Below are positions 54,913 to 64,000 of a stretch of 64,000 nucleotides of DNA, piece by piece. Each line of letters starts with the position of its first letter. The stretch's first letter is position 1. This DNA is from Calliopum simillimum (lineage: Eukaryota; Arthropoda; Insecta; Diptera; Lauxaniidae). A program made the position numbers and the translations under genes. The stretch covers positions 7,688,001-7,752,000 of the forward strand of contig OX638368.1 in NCBI GenBank assembly GCA_951812925.1, in the 5' to 3' direction. Under the pieces are notes generated by a model. That model searched no databases. It was given only the letters and a program-made list of their open reading frames with translations, and was not told the origin of the DNA.

Positions 54913-56131
54913 CGAGGGGCACTACTTATATTTCGGGAATTGGCAACACTAATGTCAATAGCTAAAATCTGGCAACACCATAATAAAGTTTGATATTTTT
55001 TAGCATAAACGTACTCATAACGTTTTGATGTTTAAGTGCTATTTGTTTTGTTTCCAGTGAGTTAAGAAAATCAATTTGGCCAAAAAAGGAAATTTCAAGA
55101 AAAGGTTTTCGTTGGACTATTTTTCACAATTTTCGACGTGGATTATGTCAACATGAATGTGTCGATGAACTCAGTTCTTTGTATGGCGATAAAGCACCTT
55201 CAAAAACCACAGTATTTTGTTGGTATAGTGAATTCAATTGCGGTCGGAGTTCGGTCACCGACGAGTTCCGTGAAGGTCGTCCAAAATCGGTTGTTGTGCC
55301 ACAAAACATCGATGCAGTGCATGAACTGATAATGAAAGATCGTCATGTGGCATATTGTGAGATAGAGGCATTCTTGCACATTAGTTTCACTCCAATAGAT
55401 TCGATATTGCGTGAACACTTAGTTGTAAAAAACGTTTGTTCTCGTTGGAAACCCCATAATTTATCAATCGCTCAAAAAAAGGCTCGCATCGTTTTGTGTA
55501 TAAGATCGTGACAGATGACGAATCATGGATATATGCGTATGAGCCGGAAACAAAACAGCAATTGACCGTTTGGGTATTCCAAGACGAGCTAATTCCAACA
55601 AAATTTGTTCGTGGAAGAAGCACAGCGGCCTGTTTCTTCGGCCGAATGGGTCATGTGGCCATTGTTCCGGTTGAGCAACGTCGGACGGTCAATTCTGAGT
55701 GGTACACGACCATTTGTTTGCCGGAGAAATTCGTAAAACCAACCCCCGAAGACGAATCATTCTCCATCATGGCAATGCGAGCTTTCACATATCTTGTGAA
55801 ACTGGTGAATTTTTGAACAGTCAAAACATCAAATTGATGTCTCATCCGTAAAGTCCTGATTTGGCACCCAATGACTTCTTCCTGACACGAAAATCAATGG
55901 TAAAATGCGTGGTCAACGATTTAAGAGCGCCGAAGAAGCAGCTGAAGCGTTCAAAAACCATGTTTCGGAAGTGTCTCAAGAGGAATGGGAAAACTGCTTT
56001 GACAAATGGTTTGAACGAATGCAAAAATGTATTGATCATCAAGGGGAATATTCTGAAAAACAATAAAGCCATTCTCAATTAAAAATGTTTGTTATTGTTT
56101 GCTACTCCCGAAATATAAGTAGTGCCCTACG
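54913..56131 (+). mobile_element. mariner element, 1219 bp, TA-flanked
   Basis: TIRs CGAGGGGCACTACTTATATT and TCGGGA at the left recur inverted at the right (to CCCTACG). Both are bordered by TA (54911-54912 and 56132-56133), inside the ACTAGC dispersed repeat. It carries a transposase pseudogene. Confidence 0.9.
55142..56080 (+). pseudogene. mariner transposase pseudogene, second catalytic Asp lost
   Basis: Blocks in order, over several frames: ECVDELSSLYGDKAPSKTTV, YSEFNCGRSSVTDEFREGRP, REIEA-type helix (EIEAFLHISFTPIDSIL), IVTDDESWIYAYEPETKQ (first catalytic Asp kept), ACFFGRMGHVAIVPVEQRR, HHGNASFHIS (second Asp is Gly, codon GGC near 55770), SPDLAPNDFFL (third Asp kept), and a C-terminus with WFERMQKCI. 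About 50 bp are deleted before the DDESW block near 55498. Mariner transposases are about 345 aa; this copy has multiple frameshifts and is dead. Confidence 0.85.
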
Positions 56132-56220
56132 TATATAGATTTTGTATTCACTTAACAAATAAAAGTCTTGACTTCGAAATCACAAAGTTTTGTTTCTTTT
56201 CAAGATATATAAACATTGAG

Positions 56221-56342
56221 GGCATTCCTTAAAACGTGTGAGTGCCTCGTGAAACCTCGTAAACTCGTAATAGTTGTCAAAATCAATACGAACTTGACAG
56301 TTTACGAGGTTTCCGAGCCTTTTACATGTTTTAAGGAATACC
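56221..56342. mobile_element. Palindromic MITE 1
   Basis: GGCATTCCTTAAAACGTGTG with CCTCGTAAACTCGT pairs with its inverted form ending GGAATACC. Almost the whole 122 bp is one hairpin with a short centre (TCAAAATCAATACGA). Confidence 0.8.
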
Positions 56343-56387
56343 TTAATTGTTTTATCATAATCCGCGTGTAATCCATGTATATGTTTG

Positions 56388-56520
56388 GGGGATTCCTTTA
56401 AACTCGTAAAAGCCTCGAAAACCTCGTAAACTCGTAAAAAATTTCAAAATCAATACAATATTTGACAGTTTTACGAGTTAACGAGGTTTTCGAGGCTTTT
56501 ACACGTTTTCAGGAATCGCC
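56388..56520. mobile_element. Palindromic MITE 2, same family as MITE 1
   Basis: GGGGATTCCTTTAAACTCGT, AAAGCCTCGAAAACCTCG and the same TTCAAAATCAATAC centre, then the inverted half ending GGAATCGCC. It lies 45 bp from MITE 1. Confidence 0.8.
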
Positions 56521-58784
56521 TTGTTATAAAATTTATATGCCACTCAAAAAATTATACTAGAAATAGATTAAATTGGAAAGCTATGGAAAATTTATATATA
56601 TCCTTAACCTCATTTATCGTACAGTATTTGATTGGCTTATTGAAAAGAGACTCTATGAAGCTCATAGGCAAGCGTCTAAGTAAATAGCTAATAAAAGAAT
56701 TGTACTATTGTACTTATTTTGAATTACACAAAGCAAAAACCTCACTGGTCATGTTGTACCTCACAATAGCATTATAACAATCAAGAAAGTACGGAAAAAA
56801 ATCATTAACCTAAATTCAATGAAGTAATAAAAAAAAAAACATACCAAATTGGCAAAACCAAGAGAAGGAGGCAATAAATAAGTAACATGTAAGCATTTCT
56901 CAGCTACTAAACGTGAAGAAACTGTAACTGAAACGCAACATAACAAATTGCTTAGAAATAAAACTTGCATTGGCAGAGTGAGGTAATGACCTACCTACCA
57001 GTAAACTTAAGTACTGACGTATAATACGAGTACATAAGGACATTCTTATGAATAATAATATCCGTTCTTCCTTTTTTTCCGTTTCATTCATATCATAATA
57101 GTGGAATTATTAAATGAATAGCTGTGTTTTAAACGACAGTTTTCAGTGTTTAATTAAGCACTTTCTGAGAAACGTATGGGAAAGCAACAACTAAAGTGCT
57201 TAATTTAACAAATAAATTAAGTTGTTTAATTACACGCTTCAACACAAAATTTGGGATGGGTTCTAACCTAGCACTTTCGATTGCCATTTATGAGTAGAAA
57301 AAAACTGCCAAAGGATTTTTCAAAGTTCGGTCGTTAAGCGGCGCTATAACGGATCAAAGTTCGAAAAATCAAGTACTATGGAAAAATCGTACTTTTAGGT
57401 TAAAAATTCAAATTTTTTACATAAAATCTTCATTTCTCGTTTATGACGTCTTCTGAACATAACTTAAGCGTAGTCTAATAATTATTTTCTTCCCAAACAT
57501 GAAAATCATATCTTGTAGCGTTTTGGAGAAATTTACAGAAAACTGTGAAAAATTCAAAAATACTCACAATTTTGCATTTTTACCCTCCCACGATCAATGC
57601 AAAATTTGAGATGGGTTCTAGTAGAGCATTTTCGATTACCATTGATGAGTTAAAAAAAAACTGTCAAAACGTTTTTCGAAGTTCGGACGTAAAGCGGCGA
57701 TTTAGCGATTCGAAGTTCGAAAAAGCAAGTACTATGGAAAAACCGTACTTTTAGGTTAAAAAATCAAATTTTTTACATGAAATCTTAATTTTTTGATTAT
57801 GATGTATTCTAAACATTACTTAAATATACTCCAGTGGTTATTTTCATAGAAGATATTAGAAGCATATCTTGCACCGTTTTGAATAAATTTACAGAAAACT
57901 GTGAAAAATTAATAAATACCCTCAACTTTGCATTTTTTTTCCCCCCCACGATCAATTAAAAATTTGAGAAGGGTTATAGGAGAGCATTTTTGATTGCCAT
58001 TAATTAGTAGAAAAAAATTTTTAAAGCATTTTCGAAGTTGAGTCGCTATGCACAGTTGGCTTAAACGAAAAAAAGGTGCCCCTCTATGAGGTCAAAAACC
58101 AAGTACGTACTTCGACTTTGTAGACCATATATAATCAGAATATAACCTTTACAAAATTGTATCAGATGCTCTTTGCGTTTTTCTATATCTTTTATGTAAC
58201 GGCATCATCCATATAAAAAAAACGGAAAAAAAACTACAAACAAAAATAAAAATAGTAATTTTCGATGTATTTTGCGATACTTAATTTTAACTCGACATCA
58301 GAATTGCTCTTTCTTATATGAGATATACTTACCTTAAATTTGAGAAGCACTGTTTTTTCCTATATTTGAGGTTATATAACAAGACAAATAAACAAAGTGT
58401 AATACATAACATAAACATAAATAATGGACACAAACATAATCTCATTAGATAGAGAAAAACTAATTTTTTTGTAATTTCTGTAATTTTCTCCAAGAGATAT
58501 ACTTTAAATATCTTTGAAGAAAATAACCATTTGAGTATGTTTAAGTTATGTTTAGAATACATCATAAACAAGAAATGAAGATTTCATGTAAAAAATTTTA
58601 ATTTTCAACTTAAAAGTACGGTTTTTCCATAGTTCTTGATTTTTCAAACTTCGGGTCGCTAAAGTGCCGCTTTTCGACCGAACTTCGAAAAACCCTTTCA
58701 CAGTTTTTTTTTCTCATCAATAGCAATCGAAAATGCTCTACTAGAATCCATCCCAAATTTTGCATTGATCGTGGGAGGGAAATT

Positions 58785-58958
58785 TGTATTTTAAGTAATT
58801 CATTTATTAAAGAACTAAGTTAAACATATTAAATAAAGAAGTATAAAAGAGATGCGTTCAATACAACGACTTGTTCGGTAGCGTGCTGTGTGTATACTGA
58901 CGCGTATAGCAAAACAGTGATGCTAACTATGAAATTTAAATGTACCATACACTCAACA
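58785..58958 (-). repeat. 3' LTR of the copia element, truncated
   Basis: Matches 63081-63254 with one difference (TTTAAA here, TATAAA there). The terminal about 25 nt present at 63056-63080 are missing at the outer end. Confidence 0.9.
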
Positions 58959-58967
58959 CGCTTCCTT
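58959..58967 (-). other. Polypurine tract of the copia element
   Basis: AAGGAAGCG lies immediately before the 3' LTR on the - strand, where plus-strand DNA synthesis is primed. Confidence 0.6.
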
Positions 58968-58987
58968 ACATTTATATTTATTGTGTA

Positions 58988-61900
58988 TTAATTTAATTTT
59001 AACATATCTCGAAATTTCATAAATTTAACCTTTGACAATGACTTAGTAAAAATATCTGCAATATTATTTTCAGATTCTATTTTCACAATTTCAATTTTAC
59101 CTTTTTCGTAGTTTTCATTAACAAAATGGTATTGAACTTCGATATGTTTAGAATTTTTTGTAAAATTTCCATGTTTTGCAATAATTAATGCGCTCGAGTT
59201 ATCCTCGTATATCTTAACTGGTTTCTTTATATTAACATTAAATGTATCTTTTAATATTTCATTCATAAGGTTTACATTAGTAACTGCCTCAGACAATGCA
59301 ACATACTCTGCAAAAGTTGAGGACTTTGTAACAGAATTTTGTTTGTGTGATTTCCAGTAAACAGTATTTCCAAAAACTCTTATTAAATAACCTGAGGTGG
59401 ACTTCCGATCAATATTATCGCCGGCCCAATCGGCATCAACCAAGCAATCTAGAATATCTACATTTTCATTCATTTTAAAAGTTAATTTTAAGTCTTTTGT
59501 TGCATATAAGTATTTCAGAACACGAAGTGCATATTTAAAGTGCGTTTCGTCATAACAATTTTGAAACCTACTAAGATAGTTTACACTATATGCTATATCT
59601 GGTCTAGAACCAGTACTGATATATAACAGTTCACCAATTATGTTTCTATACAACACATTTGTATTTAATTTTTCGGCAGGATCTAACTTTAGATTTACTT
59701 CCATAGGAGTCTTAAATAGCTTAGCTTTTTCTAAATTATATTTAACAGCAAGAGTTTCAATATACTTTTGCTGACTTAGTGTCATTATATTATTTTCCAC
59801 TTGATAGTCAATCTCTATACCAACATAAGTTCCAATTTTTCCCATATCTCGCATTTTAAATCGATTCGATAATTTTTCTTTAACCTTTTGAATTGAATTT
59901 TGACTTTGGCTACATATCAATAAATCATCAACAAACAGTAGTATGAAGATATATTCATTATCAAAACGCTTGACATATAAACAATAGTCATAGTTGCTTC
60001 TCACAAATTTCAAATCTTTCATAAATTTATTGAAGCATTCATACCACGACCTAGGACTTTCTCTTAATCCATATAAAGATTTAAATAATTTGTAAACTTT
60101 ATTTGAACCATCTTCATACCCTCTTGGTTGATTTACATAGACTTCTGTGCTAATTTCTCCATTAAGAAATGCCGTTTCGACATCCATTTGTTCGATTATA
60201 AATTTATATTGACAGCAATAAGCTAATAACAATTTCAGAGTTTGCATTTTAACTACTGGTGAATAAATGTTTTCTATATATTCTTGTTGTTGAAAACCCC
60301 TAACAACCAATCTGGCTTTAAAACTTTCATCGGTTTTCTTTCTAAAAATCCATTTCACATCTATGACATCTTTATTCTTAGGCTTGTCAACTAATTTCCA
60401 AGTGTTATTCTGTCTTAGACTATTCATTTCGCTATCCATTGCCCTTTTCCATTGTTTTGAATCTTGATCTTTCATCGCTTCCTCAAACGTACTAGGAACT
60501 ATAGCATTACAAAAATTTACGTAAACATATTGAACAACATTATCATTAAAATAGCGACTATTAGGCTTTGATACTCTCTTTGATCTTCTCAATTCTGATT
60601 CTGTTTCATCATTTATATCTTCACCACATTCATTAGTTACTACTTCGTCAGTTTCATTAGTTTTTAAATTGCTTTGACTTAAGCTTGCTTCGTCTTGAAT
60701 TGCTTCATTACAATTGTCACTTTTGTTTATATCGTCGTTAAAACATATACATTCTACACCTTCTTCTATAACATCAACATGTCTTGCTTCTATAATTCTA
60801 TTATTAATAAGTACTCTATACCCTACTTCAGAATATCCTAGCAATACTCCTTGTTTTGCTTTATTATCCCATTTCGAACTTCTTAACTGTTCAGGTACTC
60901 TTACAAATATTCTACTACCGTACATTTTTAAATATTTTGCAGTAGGTTTTTCTTTAAAAAATATTTCGTATGGGGTTTTTATTTCAAACGTATTAGTAGG
61001 AGACCGATTTTTCAAGTATGCTGCTGCTTTAACAACTTCTGGCCAAAAAATTCTACTGACTTTAGCTTCTGTAAGTAAACATCTTGACATGTCCATAATA
61101 GACCTGTTATATCTTTCTGCGACTCCATTCAATTCGTGCACATATGGTGGGCACGGATTTATAGATATTCCCTTTTCTCTAGCAAATTTAAACACATTCG
61201 AATTTATATATTCTCTGCCACTGTCGCATCTTAAAACTTTAACCTTTTTGTTAGACAAATTTTCGACTAGATTTACGTATTCAACTATACAATTGTAAAC
61301 TTCCGACTTTGACTTAATGCAGTAGACTTTCGCCAATTTACTATAATCGTCTATAAAAGTTAAAAAATATTTTTCACCAGAATAGCCTGTTGTCGCATGT
61401 GGACCATTTAAATCTGTATGTATTATTTCCAGAATGTCTTTTGCACGAGTTCTATTTTTATTAAAAGGAATATTGTGCATTTTACTTGCAATGCAAATAG
61501 CGCATTTCATAAATTGCGATTCTAATTCGCTAGGAACTCCATGCAATAATTCGTTTTTACAAATGATATTCAAATATTTAAAATTAATATGTCCTAGCAT
61601 TCGATGCCACTTTTCTTTTAAAGACATTTTGCCACTTACATTTTGTGCAACACTTGTACTTATGTTTTTATTAATTTTATAGTTATAATTTATTTGACTT
61701 GTCATATAATATAAATTGTCCTTTTTTTGAGCAATCGCTATCAACTCATTATTACCATTGTAAATTTTGGAAACACTGCCCTCAGATATAATTTTGTTTG
61801 ATTTTGTCACTTTTGAATAGCTAATCAAGTTTAATTTCATTTCTTTTACATAAAACACGTTTAGTAAGGATATTTCGCTACTTTTACCAAACACATCAAA

Positions 61901-62956
61901 ACATGTAATGACTTTACCTATTTTAGTTGCTTTGAGGACTTTTCCATCACCTAGTTTTACATCAATTTGTTCTTTCAAAACTATAAATTCTGTAAATAAA
62001 CTGTCATCATTTATAACATGATCAGTGCAACCACTGTCTAAAATCCAAATTATTTTATTCCTATCACTTACAGTTTTATCTGAAACTTCTATTGAGTTAA
62101 CTTGGGCTATAAAAGTGTTACCGCTTGAAGATGTTCCGCTGTTTTGATTATTACTCGATGAGATGTTTGCTTCGCCGCCATTGTTACCTCTATAGCCTCC
62201 ACGTTTGAATCCTCGACCACGTGACCAACCTCGATACCTTCCACCCCGACCTCGTTGCTTTGAGTTAAACTGCTGACAATCTTTCTTGTAATGGCCAGGT
62301 TTGCCACATTGAAAACACATTCCACGAATATCTGATGAAAACACACTTGATTTTGATTGCCCTTCTTCTGCATGACTGAGATGCTTATTTTCTTCTAATG
62401 ATTTTAGCTTTATTTTACTTTTCAAAAATTCCACTGTTCTGTCAGTTTCTGGTAGCACATCTATTAGATCTCCGATGTAACTAAAGTTCGGTGGTAATGC
62501 TTTTAACATGTATCGCAGCTTTTCTTGTTCGTTCACTTTTGCACCCGCCATTTTGAGTTCATTAATGGCTTTCTCAAATTCATCAAAAAATTTTGTTACT
62601 TCTGTAAAATTCTTTAATTTTACACTTTCGAGATTATTTCTGCATACAATTTGTAAAGCTGTAGACTCTTTCAAATACATTTCATCAAATTTTTTTATGA
62701 TGTCATTTGCCGACTCCAAATCGCCAATATACTCCAATTGCTTATTTGAGATGGCACTATATATGTAATTCGTTGCTTTTGTATCTGCTTTGTTCCATTC
62801 AGTTTCCTTATCTTCTGTATTTCTCAACCTTGTGACTACTTCCTTGCAGTTCTTAAATTCCAAGAATTTTGTAATTCGTTTCTTCCAATTGGAATAATCC
62901 GCACCATCAAATATGGGTATCATTATATCATCTACTTTCATGTACGCCATTTTCAC
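58988..62956 (-). CDS. Copia Gag-Pol polyprotein, 1322 aa, intact
   Basis: Single uninterrupted frame from MKMAYMKVDD; a second Met at residue 3 is an alternative start. Gag occupies about residues 1-200. A CCHC zinc knuckle is at C214, C217, H222, C227, followed by an Arg/Gly-rich linker. The aspartic protease has the DSG triad at 307-309. The integrase HHCC zinc domain is at H451, H456, C485, C488, and its DDE core is D515, D578, E614 (35 residues between the last two). The reverse transcriptase has D925 and the FVDD box at 1009-1011. RNase H has D1174, E1217 and D1252. All key residues are present and length fits Ty1/copia elements (about 1300-1450 aa). Together with near-identical LTRs this suggests recent insertion and possible activity. 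The protein copies its RNA and integrates the cDNA. Host control cannot be read from the sequence. Confidence 0.95.
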   Translation of the reverse strand: MKMAYMKVDDIMIPIFDGADYSNWKKRITKFLEFKNCKEVVTRLRNTEDKETEWNKADTKATNYIYSAISNKQLEYIGDLESANDIIKKFDEMYLKESTALQIVCRNNLESVKLKNFTEVTKFFDEFEKAINELKMAGAKVNEQEKLRYMLKALPPNFSYIGDLIDVLPETDRTVEFLKSKIKLKSLEENKHLSHAEEGQSKSSVFSSDIRGMCFQCGKPGHYKKDCQQFNSKQRGRGGRYRGWSRGRGFKRGGYRGNNGGEANISSSNNQNSGTSSSGNTFIAQVNSIEVSDKTVSDRNKIIWILDSGCTDHVINDDSLFTEFIVLKEQIDVKLGDGKVLKATKIGKVITCFDVFGKSSEISLLNVFYVKEMKLNLISYSKVTKSNKIISEGSVSKIYNGNNELIAIAQKKDNLYYMTSQINYNYKINKNISTSVAQNVSGKMSLKEKWHRMLGHINFKYLNIICKNELLHGVPSELESQFMKCAICIASKMHNIPFNKNRTRAKDILEIIHTDLNGPHATTGYSGEKYFLTFIDDYSKLAKVYCIKSKSEVYNCIVEYVNLVENLSNKKVKVLRCDSGREYINSNVFKFAREKGISINPCPPYVHELNGVAERYNRSIMDMSRCLLTEAKVSRIFWPEVVKAAAYLKNRSPTNTFEIKTPYEIFFKEKPTAKYLKMYGSRIFVRVPEQLRSSKWDNKAKQGVLLGYSEVGYRVLINNRIIEARHVDVIEEGVECICFNDDINKSDNCNEAIQDEASLSQSNLKTNETDEVVTNECGEDINDETESELRRSKRVSKPNSRYFNDNVVQYVYVNFCNAIVPSTFEEAMKDQDSKQWKRAMDSEMNSLRQNNTWKLVDKPKNKDVIDVKWIFRKKTDESFKARLVVRGFQQQEYIENIYSPVVKMQTLKLLLAYCCQYKFIIEQMDVETAFLNGEISTEVYVNQPRGYEDGSNKVYKLFKSLYGLRESPRSWYECFNKFMKDLKFVRSNYDYCLYVKRFDNEYIFILLFVDDLLICSQSQNSIQKVKEKLSNRFKMRDMGKIGTYVGIEIDYQVENNIMTLSQQKYIETLAVKYNLEKAKLFKTPMEVNLKLDPAEKLNTNVLYRNIIGELLYISTGSRPDIAYSVNYLSRFQNCYDETHFKYALRVLKYLYATKDLKLTFKMNENVDILDCLVDADWAGDNIDRKSTSGYLIRVFGNTVYWKSHKQNSVTKSSTFAEYVALSEAVTNVNLMNEILKDTFNVNIKKPVKIYEDNSSALIIAKHGNFTKNSKHIEVQYHFVNENYEKGKIEIVKIESENNIADIFTKSLSKVKFMKFRDMLKLN

Positions 62957-63039
62957 TGCTTTTTACTTTCGCTCTTTTCAATTTATTTTTCACTTGCTTA
63001 ACTTACTTCTGTTCTTTCTTTTAATGTAATTTGCTGCAA

Positions 63040-63055
63040 CCTTGCTCTGCTACCA
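63040..63055 (-). other. Primer binding site for initiator tRNA-Met
   Basis: The - strand TGGTAGCAGAGCAAGG is complementary to the 3' end of fly tRNA-iMet including its CCA (CCTTGCTCTGCTACCA on the + strand). This site abuts the inferred LTR end. Confidence 0.8.
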
Positions 63056-63254
63056 TGTTAGAAAAAGAATACTTGCTTTTTGTATTTTAAGTAATTCATT
63101 TATTAAAGAACTAAGTTAAACATATTAAATAAAGAAGTATAAAAGAGATGCGTTCAATACAACGACTTGTTCGGTAGCGTGCTGTGTGTATACTGACGCG
63201 TATAGCAAAACAGTGATGCTAACTATGAAATATAAATGTACCATACACTCAACA
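63056..63254 (-). repeat. 5' LTR of the copia element, about 199 bp
   Basis: Begins TGTTGAG at 63254 and most plausibly ends TTCTAACA at 63056, since the primer site starts at the next base; TG...CA ends are standard. Confidence 0.85.
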
Positions 63255-64000
63255 ATATGCTTTTAATATATATAAGTTATTTTTAGAATACATCATAAAC
63301 GAGAAATTAAGATTTCATGTAAAAAATTTGATTTTTTAACCTAAAAGTACGGTTTTTCCATAGTACTTGCTTTTTCGAACTTCGAATCGCTAAATCGCCG
63401 CTTTACGTCCGAACTTCGAAAAACGTTTTGACGGTTTTTTTTTAACTCATCAATGGTAATCGAAAATGCTCTACTATTTAGAACCTATCCCAAATTTTGC
63501 ATTGATCGTGGGAGGGTAAAAATGCAAAATTGAGAGTATTTTTGAATTTTTCACAGTTTTCTGTAAATTTCTCCAAAACGGTACAAGATATGATTTTTAT
63601 GTTTGGGAAGAAAATAAATAATAGACTACGCTTAAGTTATGTTCAGAAGACATCATAAATGAGAAATGAAGATTTTATGTAAAAAAATCGAATTTTTAAC
63701 CTAAAAGTACGATTTTTCCATAGTACTTGATTTTTCGAACTTTGAACCGTTATAGCGCCGCTTAACGACCGAACTTCGAAAAATCCTTTGGCAGTTTATT
63801 TCTACTCATCAATGGCAATCAAAGGCGCTAGGTTAGAACCCATCCCAAAAAAAAAAAAAAATTTGTTGAAGCGTGTTATTAAGCACAAAGTAGACTGTTG
63901 ATGTTGCCATACTACACTTCATATCAGCTTATTAAACACAGCTAATGTTCAGATTTTTACATAGTGGCACCACATTTTGACTGATTGTCTTGGCAAGCGG

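Larger units (their letters stand above)
54404..56150 (+). repeat. Dispersed repeat starting ACTAGCGGTCCCGGCAAACG, split by a mariner
   Basis: The left part (54404-54912) opens with ACTAGCGGTCCCGGCAAACG and ends with GACAAACACACGCACAC and TTTTTATATA. The right part after the mariner continues TATATAGATTTTG. Such sequence is widespread in insect genomes (recalled, family name uncertain). Internal duplicated blocks share TACCAAGTTTTATA. Confidence 0.65.
58785..63254 (-). mobile_element. Ty1/copia LTR retrotransposon, coding-intact
   Basis: LTRs at 58785-58958 and 63081-63254 (the latter extending to 63056) are identical except for one base in 174. In - strand orientation the 5' LTR begins TGTTGAGTG at 63254. 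The element has a tRNA-iMet primer site, one 1322-codon ORF and a purine tract before the 3' LTR. The 3' LTR lacks its last about 25 nt and no 5-bp target duplication remains (AAATT against ATATG). Confidence 0.95.
57121..63942. mobile_element. Large foldback element with tandem-repeat arms, host of a copia insertion
   Basis: Ends GCTGTGTTT and AAACACAGC are bordered by TA (57119-57120 and 63943-63944). Each arm is built of about 350-bp tandem units carrying GGGATGGGTTCTA, CGAAGTTCG-x-AAGCGGCG, CAAGTACTATGGAAAAA and CCTCCCACGATCAATGCAAA. Left arm: units at about 57246-57598, 57599-57955 and a partial third. Right arm inverted: 63490-63848, 63260-63490 and 58560-58784. Without the copia element it is about 2.4 kb. 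No transposase is visible. Confidence 0.8.

Noticed and set aside
60714..61298. 194-codon + strand frame inside the copia element
   Set aside because: Antisense shadow of the Gag-Pol reading frame.

Overview
The window is AT-rich nuclear DNA from an insect, most likely a higher fly (Diptera: Schizophora, possibly a tephritid). The evidence is a full-length jagunal gene whose protein has the length and sequence I recall for the Drosophila one, GT-AG introns of 66 bp to several kb, a fly-type tRNA-Arg, and transposons typical of flies. The species is not determined. No bacterial, viral or CRISPR features are present; the window is gene-poor and transposon-rich.

Host genes. Two protein genes are complete and both lie on the + strand: a two-exon DUF1989-family gene (31684-35567, 268 aa) and three-exon jagunal (38767-41225, 197 aa). 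A tRNA-Arg(TCG) gene lies between them on the - strand (36092-36163). Three exon-like pieces belong to genes I could not name: a 31-codon 5' exon on the - strand (10088-10180), two phase-compatible exons on the + strand (46211-46761), and a + strand first exon (50374-50649).

Left part (1-31300). This is mostly decayed DNA transposons and long AT-rich intergenic DNA: two ITmD37E elements, a mariner remnant, two related pogo-like deletion derivatives, a hAT element with a perfect 8-bp target duplication, a Tigger-like derivative, a 1-kb element with about 80-bp TIRs, foldback elements, a Transib-like element nested in a MITE, and a mariner with two of three catalytic Asp codons mutated.

Middle (31300-46800). 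The DUF1989 and jagunal genes carry MITEs and foldbacks in or near their introns. A Tc1-like transposase remnant lies at 43760-44165.

Right part (46800-64000). An R1-clade retrotransposon fragment is split by a second Transib-like element. A cluster of five 130-bp inverted modules follows, then non-LTR and mariner pseudogenes and two palindromic MITEs. A 6.8-kb foldback element carries a young, coding-intact Ty1/copia retrotransposon (1322-aa Gag-Pol) with one truncated LTR.

No undescribed biological system was found. The most informative signals are the clean nested insertions, which allow relative dating of families, and several apparently unnamed non-autonomous families.
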